A stretch of 64,000 nucleotides of DNA from Rhododendron vialii (taxonomy: Eukaryota; Streptophyta; Magnoliopsida; Ericales; Ericaceae), in assembly GCF_030253575.1 (NCBI RefSeq), contig NC_080566.1, forward strand, positions 6,953,501-7,017,500, written 5' to 3'. Shown one piece after another: positions 44,266 through 56,181 of the stretch; within the stretch, counting starts at the first letter, position 1, and every line of letters starts with the position of its first letter. Position numbers and translations under genes: made by a program. The notes beneath the pieces were generated by a model that saw only the letters and a program-made list of their open reading frames with translations, was not told the DNA's origin and searched no databases.

Positions 44266-45622
44266 TATTAGCTCACGAGTATGGGATACACAATACCACT
44301 GGAGGTTTTAATGTAATTAATCTTATCATTAGCGATCCAGCGGAATTATGTTGTCCTCACTATTAGTCCCGTCAAAGAAATAAAGCCCAAAACTTAAAAT
44401 AGAGTTACCTTGTTTAATTAGATTAGATTATCTGTGTATTTATTTTTGTTTTTGCACTTTGTGGTCTTGAATAAGCAAATAACACAAACAACTTGTCGAA
44501 TTATTGTAGTCACTTATTTACTTAAAACAAGTAAATAAAATAAATGAGCAAATAAAATGATGAACCAAACGATTTTCTCGCAACCTGGTGGCTGGTTGTT
44601 TGCCTGAAGTTTGGGACCTTTGGGTGAGGCCAGGGAGTCACAGCCGTGCACTACTAAAGCATTCATGAGAATATACTACGGGTTCGATTTGTTTTAGCAT
44701 TTCTGTGCGCATATTATGTGTAAATCTAAACCAAAATTGAAACCCGTCGGTTTGTTCAAATATAAAAACGAGGTTAAGGAATCAGGTAAAAACCCGCCTC
44801 AATCGAGAAGAGACCAGTTCGGAAATCCATATGTTTCGGATGAGATTGCCATCCCAATTTCCATCAAATTACAGATCAACTCTCCTGCCCTCTTTGTATT
44901 CTCAAATAAAGATAGCACACAAGTCAAGTGAGCAGAACTCCTGGAGTAGGCAGGAAACAACAAGCTCACTTCTCAACCTGAAAACAGCGATCTTCCTCAA
45001 GGTCTCAGGTTTGGCGACAGAATCAGCATTCTCTCCAATTCAAACAACATGCTAAGGTAATTGACAACAATAATGAAAAAAGAAATAGCTTTTGGCTATT
45101 TCTGCCTACTAGTACACCATCAAACAACACTGCAACATTAAATCTCGTGTTACATGATCCCGATGGAGAAAATTAACTTGGCAGAAGTTATTAAACTAAA
45201 TATAATGGTTGGAACATACAACTACTTTCCAATTCCAAAATCGAATTCTGGTCTAATAGATTGAAAGAGGAGGAACAAACACACTGTTATTTACTCATAA
45301 TCCATAAAATGAAAGCTAGCAATGCCATGAACCTAGCAGTGGATAGTTTAATCTGTACAACAGATGGTCGAAGTATGAGCTCTGGTTTCTCAAGATTGAC
45401 ATCGTGACTTCTTCCCAATTTACTCCTAATCTTGAGCAAACGCATTAGAGGTCATTTTTAGCAGCTATAAGTAACCACATGCAACAGACACCTTCATGAA
45501 AACTACACAACTAACAACTCTTCATCCCATATCTTCCATTAGATTCCAAAACCCGCCTCCTTAAGCAATCCAAAGATCCTCTTGGGTGTCTGCCTATTGC
45601 AAAGGCAGGAAATTCACAGACT

Positions 45623-45681
45623 AACCAAACCAAACCAAGCCTTGTGTCCCAATCAATTGGGTCGGCTACATGAAAAAATCC
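45623..45681. mobile_element. SINE-like fragment, duplicate
   Basis: Copy of the piece at 40,906-40,967 (CTTGTGTCCCAATCAATTGG, then GTCGGCTACATGAAAAAATC). Confidence 0.45.
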
Positions 45682-46357
45682 ACAGACTGGTTTTCCAATT
45701 TGTGCCTAAACGCAATCTCATTAGAGGTTATATTTCTCACCTATTATTAACATTACTAACCACATGAAACAAACACCTTCAAGAAAACATTTACCCCATC
45801 CAACTAAAAAAACACCTCCATGAAAACCATACAGCTAAACAACTCATCAATCCATATCTTGAATCTTAACCCCATCCCAGCAAAAAATGCAAAGATGAAC
45901 TACTCTTGGATGTCTACCTTCTGCAGAAGAGGGAAATCAGAATACTGGTTTTCTTAGGATGAAGAAATATCGTTACATGCTCATGGAAATCGGCTTGTGA
46001 GTTCTGACTGAGCGCAACCACTTCAATGATTTTCTCAACACACGTGTAACAAAACTAGACATAAGATAAAGACCCAATTTGGAGACAAACAAACTTGATT
46101 ATGAAACCTATTGAAGAAAACCCAAGTAAAGTTACCATAAAGAGAAATGGCTATCTGTGTCCTAGCCATGGACTTGCAGGCTTGAAAAAAATAGCTTTCA
46201 TTTTCAACGCCTTTGAGGAGAAAACTGTCAAGGAAACCTCTCAACAGATAAATGCAGCCACTCATTTACATTCTTCTTTGCTTGGAGTAAGGTAAATGCA
46301 ACTACTGCCGTAATAGTTGCCCGATGTGCATCACGTGAATAGGAAGCCCACAACCAG

Positions 46358-47557
46358 TTAAACATGTAAATCATCGGTTTCATCATGCTCATTGTGTCTC
46401 TTGACTGAAACCAAGCTCTCTGTGTGTGGAAGAACTTGCAAACAACAAGGAGGTGAATGACTGTACACTTGATACTCCTTTATCTGCCGGGTATCAATGT
46501 TGTCAGACATCATCTGTCCATCACCGCACTCGAGAAGGAACTCACCATTTTTTCGAAATCCCAATGCAAAGTTTGGCTTCTGGAGGGGACCAATAGAAAT
46601 TTTTTTAGTCCAAGACACCTCAACGCCGTGTACATCCATAACCCATATGTCAAAGCACTTTTCGAATGACAACTTCACCGCCCACAATGGAGGTACCCAC
46701 GTACTTGGATAAAGAGCCAGCGCAAGGGAATCATTCAGAATGAAAAGTTCCCTTGCCCCCGAATTGTCTAACAAGCAAACTTCTGGCAAGGGCAATTCAT
46801 TGAACACCTCGTTGGTCATACTAAACACAATAATTGCCGCATCACCACCGTGGCAGAACGCGTACCAAAAAAAATCCCCATTCCAAGACACGCAAGAAGA
46901 ATAAGTGCACTCGAAACCGTACTCAACAGGGGACGCCGCATCAACTTCCCTCCAACAATCTGTACTCAGCTCGTATATTTCAATTCTTTCATCAAGCCAA
47001 CAAGTTTTAAACTCAGGATCCAGATACCCGAACCTAACCACTTTATAATCATTGGTATAGTGATCAAACCCAAATCCCAAATTAGCCATATAGCCTTTTT
47101 TATGAGAGGGTTGAGGAAGTACCCTGAATTCTCGCATTGAAGGGTTGCATATGACAATGGTGGAGTTAAGCGCGAGTCTGATCAGACAAACGACGCCGTT
47201 GCAAGGACCCAATAGCTGGAGTTTCTCAATATCCAAACCAGTGAAAGATATGTCTATATCTTCGGTTGGGGTTTCGTTTGGGATCAAGGACAAGATAATC
47301 TTGCCGTTGCCGCCGTCGAGGGCTCGCTTAACGAGGAGGCAGTCGGTGTTTTGGGCGGCCGCGATGGAGGCGGCGCGATGGTGGTGGAGGGAAATGAAGC
47401 TAGGGTTTTGGATGAGAGCGTACCAGTTTTTGCAGACCGATTTGGATTGAAGCAGGGATTTCACAGGAAGTCTCCAGAGAATCTCCATGAGCAAATCTTC
47501 GGATAGGGTTTCGATCGCCATTTTGATTTCGGCTATGGATAGCTTCTGGTCTTCCAT
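46358..47557 (-). CDS. F-box gene 3 (F-box plus FBA)
   Basis: Intact member of the second subgroup. 399 residues from the first ATG (47,557, M-E-D-Q-K) or 387 from the conserved M-A-I-E-T-L at 47,521; both are real ATG codons in frame. F-box at about 17-57 of the long form. FBA landmarks are L-L-G-P-C-N-G-V-V-C-L, C-N-P-S-M-R-E-F-R-V-L-P, Y-K-V-V-R-F-G, W-N-G-D-F-F-W-Y, F-D-I-W-V-M and W-T-K-K-I. It ends E-S-L-V-S-V-K-R-H-N plus ten extra residues (E-H-D-E-T-D-D-L-H-V) that genes 1 and 4 lack, through a changed stop. No GA tract upstream; an A run (47,570-47,583) is there instead. Confidence 0.9.
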   Translation of the reverse strand: MEDQKLSIAEIKMAIETLSEDLLMEILWRLPVKSLLQSKSVCKNWYALIQNPSFISLHHHRAASIAAAQNTDCLLVKRALDGGNGKIILSLIPNETPTEDIDISFTGLDIEKLQLLGPCNGVVCLIRLALNSTIVICNPSMREFRVLPQPSHKKGYMANLGFGFDHYTNDYKVVRFGYLDPEFKTCWLDERIEIYELSTDCWREVDAASPVEYGFECTYSSCVSWNGDFFWYAFCHGGDAAIIVFSMTNEVFNELPLPEVCLLDNSGARELFILNDSLALALYPSTWVPPLWAVKLSFEKCFDIWVMDVHGVEVSWTKKISIGPLQKPNFALGFRKNGEFLLECGDGQMMSDNIDTRQIKEYQVYSHSPPCCLQVLPHTESLVSVKRHNEHDETDDLHV

Positions 47558-48550
47558 GCTAACTAGGGAAAAAAAAAAAAACCCCTCACCGCTTCGAACT
47601 TCACAGTTCGCAGGTACTCGAAAGTGAGGAAATCAAATCTCGAAACAAATGCCTTGAAAGCTGCGGTGCCTTTGGATTAGTTTTGCCATTATTCTTTAAA
47701 AAAAAAAGTTTGGTCATACTTTTTAATTTTTAATTTTTTTCCGTCAACGAACCAATAATTCAGCAAAAATAAATTGACGTGTAATTAACAAATACAAAAA
47801 TATTTAAATAAAGTTAAAAAAATAATCTAGCTCAATATATTAAACCAAAACACACGTAACGGTAAAAGCACATCAAAATCAACCTGGCTTAAACCTATAT
47901 TCCTACTATATCAAATAGATAGAGATTTCAGTTAAACTTATTGTTCAAATTAAGACGGGACTCAAATCTTTGCTCAAATTTTCAAAGGCTATATTGTGTC
48001 TCTTAAACTTACAACTATGGCATTAATAAAGCTTTTGCCCAAATATATGTTTGGATTTGGGTTTTCCCATTGGAGAATTTCTTATCAGTGTGGTTTTTTT
48101 CTCGAATTTGACCAACAGTATAGGTAAAGGCTCGAGATGCTCTAAGAATTTTTCTATGAAAAAATTGAGCAGTTTCGCACTTGCCATATTGCATGGCCTC
48201 CAATTAATAATAGGGCTCCTCTGAGATAAATGTGTTCAAAAATTTCTCACAACGCAGGAGTATCTTCTTTACAAAGACTTGATATGGGACCCAGAACTTT
48301 CCCATTTACAACGCCACAAAACCCTAAAGCAAAAATACAAGGAATTTCATTAGACCTTCGCATGAATTACAGTTTACGTTAGATTGTTCATTAACAGCAA
48401 CAACCAAAAAAAGAAAAAGGATTAGTGTCGGTGGTATTAGATGGTAAAGTGCATGCATACAGCAATTGTGTTGTTCAATACGCTATAATTGTGGGCATTC
48501 AATTTAGATGGGAAAAACATGCACGTGAAGATGGCCCCCCATTTAATTCG
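47558..48550. other. No gene recognised
   Basis: AT-rich intergenic sequence upstream of gene 3. Nothing supported. Confidence 0.4.
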
Positions 48551-48767
48551 TTTTGAGTGCCGAGCGGGTAGCGCACATGTGGTACCCTGTCGGCGATCCC
48601 AGCCGTCCAAATATATTTTGAACGGTTGGAATTTCAAAGAGAGAAAAAGAGGAGGAGATTGATGGGATGAGGGGAGAGAGGAAATAAATTCCAACTGTCC
48701 AAAACATGTTTGGATGGTTGAGATCGCCGACGGGTACCGCCACATGGTACCCACTCGGCACTCAAAA
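48551..48767. mobile_element. MITE with long terminal inverted repeats
   Basis: 217 bp. The left end TTTTGAGTGCCGAGCGGGTA is mirrored at the right by TACCCACTCGGCACTCAAAA, and the pairing continues inward (GTCGGCGATCCCAGCCGTCC against GGATGGTTGAGATCGCCGAC). No coding; target duplication not clear. Confidence 0.85.
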
Positions 48768-48769
48768 AC

Positions 48770-50615
48770 TTCTCTTAATTTGATTTGGTCAAGTGCCGGT
48801 AGATATAAAGTTATGTATGCAGGCAAACCCATACCATGGCTTCTTGCTCAGGATGTGGATGGTATAATGGAGCAAGATGGCAAGAGGATCTGGTTCATGA
48901 CCCGATTCAACACCTTATACTTGAAAAAGGAAAAAGGTTGAACAAATGACTAAAGATCTCAATAATAAGCAACTCGAGACTTTGCCGAAAGAAACAATAG
49001 TAAAAGTACCTGAACAATTTTACTGTTGCCTCCCCACACATTTACTACTAAAAGATAAGGCAACACTAAGATATTTCAATCCGAAAGAAGTGAAAAATGA
49101 AACTGGAATTGTATGCACGCGCCAAACGAACCATTAGCTGAAAGCCTTTGGGACAATGTCAATTGTATGCTGCATACCTTTCTTATTGCAGAGGAAAGAA
49201 CACATATGGGAAAAAAGAAAACTCTCTGGCGTTCTCCTACGTGAAAGGACACGGCTAGTCGAAAACATGCACAAAACATAAAATAGACAGGCATTATATA
49301 GCAGAATGACTAACATTAGAATGCACAATGACTAGTATTGACTACCATCAAACACAATGAAACGATCTCAGATTACCTGAATCCCCCAATAAAATGACAG
49401 GCATTATATTGCCTAAGGACTGAAATAGTACACCAATCGGAGTTGAATGAATCCCAGAAAGGCAAAAGAAAAAGAAAACCCAGTATAAATAAACCATTAA
49501 TCGAAGTAATGGTGTGTAGAAAATTTCAAAATTTCTAGTCAGTGGTAAAAACAAATGCTAGTTTAGTAATTGAATAAGAACAAACAGATACATAGCTAGT
49601 TCCAAATAAAAAAAGGCTACTGCGATAAATGGAAACAATAGAATTGACCGTGAAGCTTTACATCATGTCGTGCCCCTAGCACTGGATAAGGACAGTAGAT
49701 GATGGTATGGGAAACCAATATGAGCTTTGGTTTATAAGAGATTACCCCTGTTTCTTTCTGTCTATACTGCTCATCTTGGGCAATATAATGAAAGATTATT
49801 AACCATTTGCTATAGACCTCAACAGAAAAAGACAGAATTCTCAAGGAGAATTTCTCAATCAATGTCTTGCTTCGTAACCCCATCTCACCACAAGAATACA
49901 ATTTCTCTCATTGATCCACTGATAAACACCGCTTAGGATACACCTCTTAGGAGAAACTCCACTGATAAACTCCCCTTAGGAGACACCTCTTCCAGAGGCA
50001 GGAAATTCAGAGACTGGTTTTGACAAGGTAATCAAATTTCATCAGATGGTCATAGACTCATAGTCAAAATTATTTGTTGTGGTTCAGAAATCACTTTAAT
50101 GTGTAACTTAACATCAGAGTGACAAAGTCGGAATTTGGAAGCAAGCAAACTCCATTTCAACATATACTTGAGGAAACCCCAGTAAAAGCCAACATCTTAT
50201 TGCTTACAAAGTAAAAAAAGTAGTGTGGTTAAGACAATATTTGAATGCAAGCAAATCCCATTATGCAGAATGTACTCAAGAAAACACAAGTAAACTCAAG
50301 ATACACGATAATAAACATGGCTGTCCATCGTCCAAGCCATGAAACTCGAACCTTTCCCTCCTCTGCGCCTATTTGCATACTGGAAGAACTTGCCACAATA
50401 AGACTGTCAAGGAGACCTCCAAGAAGCTAATTGGAACCACTCACTCATCTTCTTCTAGAACCAGTCGCTTACCTCCTTCCATTAGAATTATTGCAACTGG
50501 AGGCAACTACCTAAAGGACTTAACCCATTATGCAGCACAAAACTTGTTTACCAACTTCTTGAGGTTACAAAAGCCCATACTGGAGTTATTGCTATGACTC
50601 AACGTATCCATTGTG
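48770..50615. other. Conserved downstream module of F-box gene 4
   Basis: Non-coding, matching the modules after genes 5 and 6: GAAACTGGAATTGTATGC (49,098), GACAGGCATTATAT (49,286 and 49,395), TCAGAGACTGGTTTTGACAA (50,007), ATAAACATGGCTGTCCATCG (50,311). Within it, 49,286-49,420 shows a short internal repetition. No protein gene. Confidence 0.6.
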
Positions 50616-51770
50616 CTAATTGTGTCTCTTGACCGAAACCAAGCTCCATGTATATGGAAGAACTTGTATATTTGGGGGTGGAGGCCAACCTTGTACTTGA
50701 TCATGGACTTGATACTCCTTCCTTTCTTGAGTATTAAGGTTGTACGACATCATCTGTCCATAGCCGCTCTCCACAAGGAACTCACCATTTAGCCGGAACC
50801 CCAATGCCCAGTCGAGTTGCTGGAAGGGTCCGATAGTGAACTTTTTAGTCCACGACACCTCGACATCCTCTTCATTCATTACCCATATATCAAAGGACTT
50901 CTCCAATGAAAACTCCTCAGGTAGAAACACAAATGGATTTGACCACCAATTCGGATAAATAACCATGGCAAGGGAATTGTCCAAAACGAAAAGTTTCTTT
51001 TCGCTGTGCTGGTCTAACAAGCAAACTTCTGGCACAGGCATCTCTTCGAACGCCTCGTCGGACATTCTAAATGCCATAATCACTGGACTACCACCATGTT
51101 TATGGTAGGCGTACCAGAAAAAATCCCCATTCCACGATGCATACGAATCATTAAAACAGGTGAAACCGGACACGACAGGGGACTCCGCATCAAGTTCCCT
51201 CCAAGAATCTTTACTCAAATCATACATTTCAACTCTTTCATCAATGTGCCTAATGGGTAAATCTGTACTCATCACCGCGAATCTGACCACTTTATAATCA
51301 TTCATATACGGATCAAACCCAAATCCCAAATTGCACATATGATCATTTTTATAAGAGGGTTCAGGAAGTACCCTAAATTCTTTGATTGAAGGGTTGCATA
51401 GCACAATGGGGGAACTCGAACTGAATCGGGTGAGACAAACGACGCCGTTACAAGGCCCCAAGATTTGTAGATGTTTAATATCAAGACCAGTCGAAGATAT
51501 GTCAATATCCTCAACTGGGGTTTCATTGGGGACGAAGGACAAGGTGACGCCGCCCTCGCCGCCGTTGAGGAATCGCTTAACGAGTAGGCAGTCGGTGTTT
51601 TCGGCAGCGGCGATAGAGGCGGCGCGATCGTGGTGGAGGTAAACAAAGTTAGGGCTTTGGATGAGAGCATACCAGTTTTTGCAGACTGACTTTAACTGAA
51701 GCAAGGATTTCACTGGAAGCCTCCACAGAATCTCCATGAGCAGATCTTCAGATAAGTTTTCGATCGCCAT
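50616..51770 (-). CDS. F-box gene 4 (F-box plus FBA)
   Basis: Intact, 384 residues from M-A-I-E-N-L at 51,770. F-box at about 5-45 (L-S-E-D-L-L-M-E-I-L-W-R-L-P-V-K-S-L-L-Q). FBA landmarks are I-L-G-P-C-N-G-V-V-C-L, L-C-N-P-S-I-K-E-F-R, L-G-F-G-F-D-P-Y, W-N-G-D-F-F-W-Y, F-D-I-W-V-M and W-T-K-K-F. It ends W-S-L-V-S-V-K-R-H-N (W where most copies have E). The frame is open 30 codons upstream to another ATG, but that part is the translated GA tract (R-E repeats) and crosses a TATA box, so I reject the longer start. Close to genes 1, 5 and 6; differences cluster between about residues 165 and 225. Confidence 0.9.
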   Translation of the reverse strand: MAIENLSEDLLMEILWRLPVKSLLQLKSVCKNWYALIQSPNFVYLHHDRAASIAAAENTDCLLVKRFLNGGEGGVTLSFVPNETPVEDIDISSTGLDIKHLQILGPCNGVVCLTRFSSSSPIVLCNPSIKEFRVLPEPSYKNDHMCNLGFGFDPYMNDYKVVRFAVMSTDLPIRHIDERVEMYDLSKDSWRELDAESPVVSGFTCFNDSYASWNGDFFWYAYHKHGGSPVIMAFRMSDEAFEEMPVPEVCLLDQHSEKKLFVLDNSLAMVIYPNWWSNPFVFLPEEFSLEKSFDIWVMNEEDVEVSWTKKFTIGPFQQLDWALGFRLNGEFLVESGYGQMMSYNLNTQERKEYQVHDQVQGWPPPPNIQVLPYTWSLVSVKRHN

Positions 51771-51810
51771 TTTGATTTGATGGTGCGAGGGATTCAAGAT
51801 CTCTATGGAT

Positions 51811-51855
51811 GTTTTTATAGAGCATCCCCTCTCTCTCTCTCTCTCTCTCTCTCTC
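51811..51855 (-). promoter_or_regulatory. GAGA tract and TATA box of F-box gene 4
   Basis: Coding strand: (GA)n of about 13 units (51,829-51,855), GGGGATGC, then TCTATAAAAAC (TATA at 51,811-51,819), about 41 bases before the ATG. Same layout as gene 1. Confidence 0.65.
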
Positions 51856-51869
51856 GGCATAACACTGAT

Positions 51870-52480
51870 AACAGTATCCCACCCTTTGGCCGTTACGAAA
51901 TTACGACTGAATTTGCATTTAGACCAGTTACTCTAATTTTCCCTCGACAAGGGGAGTAATTTATGTTGACTACCATAAAAGATTGGGAATGGTCAGAATA
52001 CTCATTTATGGTTGGATAATTGGCATCCTCTGGGTCCCTTTTTTAAAAGATTTGGTGAGAGTGTTGTGTACAATCTTGGCAGGTCTTTGCTTTCAAAAAT
52101 CAATTTGACCGATTATCCTATGATATAATTTCGAAACAGATTTATATTCCCGAAAATTTAAAACGGGTTATGCTCCAGTGTTGCAATCTTATATTTTGCA
52201 AGATAATTTGTTCCAAAATCATATCTAATGTTCAATAAACTTGATTTTTGGCATACTACATGTTATCAACAAGCAAAATGAAATGAACTGTTTTGATCAT
52301 TGACATGAGATCGTAAAAAAAATTTAAGAGCCGGGATTGAAGAGAGTGTGCTCTCCAATGAACTGTGAAGTGGAAATGAAATAGAAACAAACTCAGAAGA
52401 TTTGGATGAGATACTGGAGACTTCAACGAAACAAACATCGATTGAAATCATTTTAACAATTTCGCATTACTTTGTCAAAC
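51870..52480. other. No gene recognised
   Basis: AT-rich spacer; nothing supported. Confidence 0.4.
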
Positions 52481-54806
52481 AATGGTCCCTGCATGTTTAT
52501 AGGAAACGGCAACTCCAAGATGTTTCAATCGAAGAAGTGACACATGAAACTGGAATTGTATGCAGGGGCCAAACGTTCCTGAATCATCAGCTCAAAGCTT
52601 TTGGGACTCCAATTGTAAGCTGCATTAATATTGTACACTGTAACTCGATTAGCTAATCTGTCTGCAACTCGATTCGCCTCACGAAAAGTGTGTCCAATCG
52701 AGGTTTCAGTCTTTGCCATCATCTCTCTGAATTCCTCCGCGAAGACTTTATAGGGATGAGTTTGGTGGTGGTGCGAGTATGATCATTGTTGATAGCAGGA
52801 ATTACTTCTTAGTTCTCTATGTGGCAGTGGCCTACGAAGCACTTGCATCCTTGAGAGGAAACAAGAGTCTTCTGCAAGAGCTCTATATCTGTGTCCTTGC
52901 CCGCAAACCTCCATGACTAGCTTCGCAGCATTCGCAGTCGATTCAATAATACCTACAGTACCACCATATTATCTAACGATCTGCAACCATTTTAGAATCC
53001 CACAAATCTCATGTAACACAATCCCCGCAACAAAAATAAAACTAGGAGAAATTATATTGACCCCAGTTATAGGACTAAAGAAAAGGCCCCAAAAAAAAAA
53101 AAAAAAACCATTGTCGGTTGTAAACACAATTTCTAGTTTAATAAATGGAAAGAGACGGAAAAAACACATTACTATTTCCAGATAAACAAATGCTGGTGTA
53201 ACAAATTCAAATAGCAGGATTTAACTTAAAGCTTAGAGCGCCTTCAGCAGTGGATAGTTTCGTGGGTGATGGCGCCACATTAGTTTTTAGCCTACAAGGT
53301 ATGTTTCCTAAAGATTGACACTGTGTTTTATGTAGGATCTCCTACATGAATGGACATGGCAAGTTGAACATATGCATCAAACATCAAAAAGACAGGCATT
53401 TTAACGCACAATGACTACCATCAAACACAGTGCAACATTCTCCTATTACATGAATCCCCCAATAAAATGAAAGGCATCATATTGCACAAGGACTGCAATA
53501 GTACACCAATCCATGTTGAATGAATCGCAAAAAACAAAAGAAAATGAAAACCCAGTGTAAATTAACCATTAACCAAAGTAATTGTATGTATAAAAGTTAA
53601 AATTTTCTTGTCAGTGGTAAAAACAAATGCTAGTTTAGTAAATTGAACTAGAAGGAACAGATACATTGCTATTTTCAGATAAAAAAAGGCTACGGTGATT
53701 AATGGAAAACAATAGAATTGACCATGCAGCTTACCATCATGCCCCGAGCACTGGATACTTGTATGTAGGACGTCACGACAGGAGATGATGGTATGATGGG
53801 AATCCAATATGAGCTATGGTTTATAAGAGATTGCCCCTGTTTCTTTCTATCTTTACTACTCATCTTGAGCAATATCATGAGAGATTATCAGCCATTTGCT
53901 ATAGACCTCGACAGAAAAAGACTGAAATAGGTGGAGAATTCCTCAATTAATATCTTGCTTTGTAACCCATCTCACCCCAAGAATACAAGTTCTCTCATTG
54001 ATCCACTGATGAACTCACCTTAGGAGACGCCTCTTGCAGAGGCAGGAAATTCAGAGACTGGTTTTGACAAGCAATCAAATTTCATCAGATGGTCATAGTC
54101 AATATTGTTTGTTGTGGCTCGGAAACCACTTTATGTGTAACTTAACATCAGAGTAAACCATATCAAAAAAAACATCAGAGTGAACAAATCAGAATTTGGA
54201 AGCAAGCAAACTCCATTTCAATATATTGTTACGAAAACCCCAGTAAAATCAACATATAATTTCTTGACATTAGAGAGACAGTAAAAAAATCGTGCGATTA
54301 AGACCATAATTCAAGCCAAGCAAATCCCATTATGCAACATGTATTTAAGAAAACACAAGTAAACTCAAGATACAATATAATAAACATGGCTGTCCATCGT
54401 CCAAACCATGAAACTCGAACTTTTCCCTCCTCTGCACCTATTTGCATACTGGAAGAAAATACCACAGATGACTGTCAAGGAGAACTCTAAGAAGCTGATT
54501 GGAACCACTCACTTACCTTCTTCTGGAACCACTCATTTACCTCCTCCTTCCTTTAGCATTATTGCAACTGGCAGCAACAGCCTAAAGGACTCACGACCCC
54601 ATTGCGCAGCACAAAACTTGTTTTCCAACCACTCGAGGTTTACAAAAGCCCATACTGGATTTATTGCTATGCTATGACTCAACGTGCCCATCGAGATAAT
54701 AGACTCTCTTGACAGAAACCAAACTCTCTGTGTATAGAAGAGCTTGTATATTAGGGGGTGGAGGCCAACCTTGTACTTGATCATGGACTTGATACTCCTT
54801 TCTTTC
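52481..54806. other. Conserved downstream module of F-box gene 5
   Basis: The same module as after genes 4 and 6, lengthened by a LINE scrap (52,650-52,945). GAAACTGGAATTGTATGC lies at 52,549 and TCAGAGACTGGTTTTGACAA near 54,053. Contains a run of 19 A (53,090-53,108). No protein gene. Confidence 0.6.
52650..52945 (-). mobile_element. LINE RNase H-like fragment
   Basis: The minus strand encodes T-S-I-G-H-T-F-R-E-A-N-R-V-A-D-R-L-A-N, the conserved end of the RNase H-like domain of plant L1 LINEs, with decayed upstream parts to about 52,945. Non-functional. Confidence 0.7.
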
Positions 54807-55838
54807 TCAAGTATTAAGGTTGTACGATATCATCTGTCCATAACCGCTCTCCACAAGGAACTCGCCATTATGCCGAAACCCCAATGCCCAATCGAGTCCC
54901 TGGAAGGGTCCGATACTGAACTTTTTAGTCCACGACACCTCAAGACCCTCTTCATTCATTACCCATATGTCAAAGGACTTCTCCAACAAAAATTCCTCAG
55001 GTGGAAATACAGATGGATTTGACCACCACTTTGGATAAATAACAATGGCAAGGGAATCGTCCAAAACGAAAAGTTTCTTTTCACTGTGCTGGTCTAACAA
55101 GCAAACTTCTGGCAAGGGCATCTCTTCGAACACCTCGTTGATCATCCTAAATGCCATAATCACTGGACCACCATGTTTCTGGTAGGGGTACCAGAAAAAA
55201 TCCCCATTCCACGATGCATGCGAATCATAAAAACAGTCGATACCGGACACAACAGGGGAAACAGTGTCAACTCCCCTCCAAGAATCTGTACTCAAGTCAT
55301 ACATTTCAATCGCTTCATCAACGCCCCTAATGGATAAATCTGTACTCATCATGCCGAATCTGACCACTTTATAATCATTTGCATAGGGATCAAACCCAAA
55401 TCCCAAATTGCACATATGGTCATTTTTGTAAGAGGGCAGAGGAAGTACCCTAAATTCTTTCATTGAAGGGTTGCACAGCACAATAGGGGAACTAGAACCG
55501 TATCTGGTGAGACAAACGATGCCGTTACACGGCCCCAAGATTTGTAGATGTTTAATATCAAGCCCAGTGAAAATATCTTCAACTGGGGTTTCATTGGGGA
55601 CAAAGGACAAGGCGACGCCGCCCTCGCCGCCGTTGAGGAATCGCTTAACGAGGAGGCAATCGGTGTTTCCGGCGACGGCGATGGAGGCGGCGCGATCGTG
55701 GTGGAGGTAAATAAAGTCAGGGTTTTGGATGAGAGCATACCAGTTTTTGCAGACTGACTTGAATTGAAGCAAGGATTTTACAGGAAGCCTCCACAGGATC
55801 TCCATGAGCAAATCTTCCGATAGGTTTTCGATCCCCAT
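54807..55838 (-). CDS. F-box gene 5 (F-box plus FBA), C-terminus shortened
   Basis: 343 residues from M-G-I-E-N-L at 55,838. F-box and FBA are whole (L-G-P-C-N-G-I-V-C-L, C-N-P-S-M-K-E-F-R, L-G-F-G-F-D-P-Y, W-N-G-D-F-F-W-Y-P, F-D-I-W-V-M). Three or four residues are missing in the I-D-I-S-S segment near residue 83. The frame ends at Y-N-L-N-T with TGA where gene 4 has CAA; the missing tail (E-R-K-E-Y-Q-V and E-S-L-V-S-V-K) is still readable downstream, so the stop is young. The promoter is also altered: the (GA)n tract is only about 20 bases from the start codon and the TATA box of genes 1 and 4 is gone. It may be on the way to a pseudogene. Confidence 0.8.
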   Translation of the reverse strand: MGIENLSEDLLMEILWRLPVKSLLQFKSVCKNWYALIQNPDFIYLHHDRAASIAVAGNTDCLLVKRFLNGGEGGVALSFVPNETPVEDIFTGLDIKHLQILGPCNGIVCLTRYGSSSPIVLCNPSMKEFRVLPLPSYKNDHMCNLGFGFDPYANDYKVVRFGMMSTDLSIRGVDEAIEMYDLSTDSWRGVDTVSPVVSGIDCFYDSHASWNGDFFWYPYQKHGGPVIMAFRMINEVFEEMPLPEVCLLDQHSEKKLFVLDDSLAIVIYPKWWSNPSVFPPEEFLLEKSFDIWVMNEEGLEVSWTKKFSIGPFQGLDWALGFRHNGEFLVESGYGQMISYNLNT

Positions 55839-55855
55839 TTTGATAGAGCAAACAG

Positions 55856-55859
<4 letters not shown>

Positions 55860-55888
<29 letters not shown>
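55860..55888 (-). repeat. (GA)n microsatellite of gene 5
   Basis: About 14 GA units on the coding strand, immediately before the short leader of gene 5. It is in frame with the gene but without an ATG. Confidence 0.9.
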
Positions 55889-55890
<2 letters not shown>

Positions 55891-55894
55891 GGCA

Positions 55895-56173
55895 AACAGT
55901 ATCACACCCTTTGGATCCCAAATGCCGTTACGACTGTATTTGCATCATGAATTTAGGAGCAGCCTCGTTACTTAAAATTCTTATTTTTTAAATAATTATT
56001 TTTCACTTTATAAAATATGTTATCATTTTTAATTTTAAAAATAAATACTTATTTTAAATAGTGAAACGCACCCTAGGCAAACGGAGTATCTTCAGCGTGC
56101 TACGTGTTGCAGACTTCGGGTATAAATTTGGTCCAGTGACCCGAAATCCATCCAAATCCGTTGAAATTTAGCC
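55895..56173. repeat. Spacer with an AAGTACTTATTTTT-type repeat
   Basis: 56,035-56,080 (AAATAAATACTTATTTTAAA, TAGTGAAACGCACCC) is an inverted, decayed copy of the repeat at 57.7-57.96 kb. No gene. Confidence 0.45.
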
Positions 56174-56181
56174 TGATCCGG

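Larger units (their letters stand above)
43416..46357. other. Conserved downstream module of F-box gene 3
   Basis: Tandem copy of 38,850-41,825 (offset about 4.6 kb) with many small indels; 44,575-44,830 holds extra sequence. No protein gene. Includes the LINE scrap at 44,190-44,265 and a SINE-like piece at 45,623-45,681. Confidence 0.6.

Noticed and set aside
51771-51860. N-terminal extension of F-box gene 4 with R-E repeats
   Set aside because: It is the GA microsatellite translated, it crosses the TATA box, and the homologues start at M-A-I-E-N-L.
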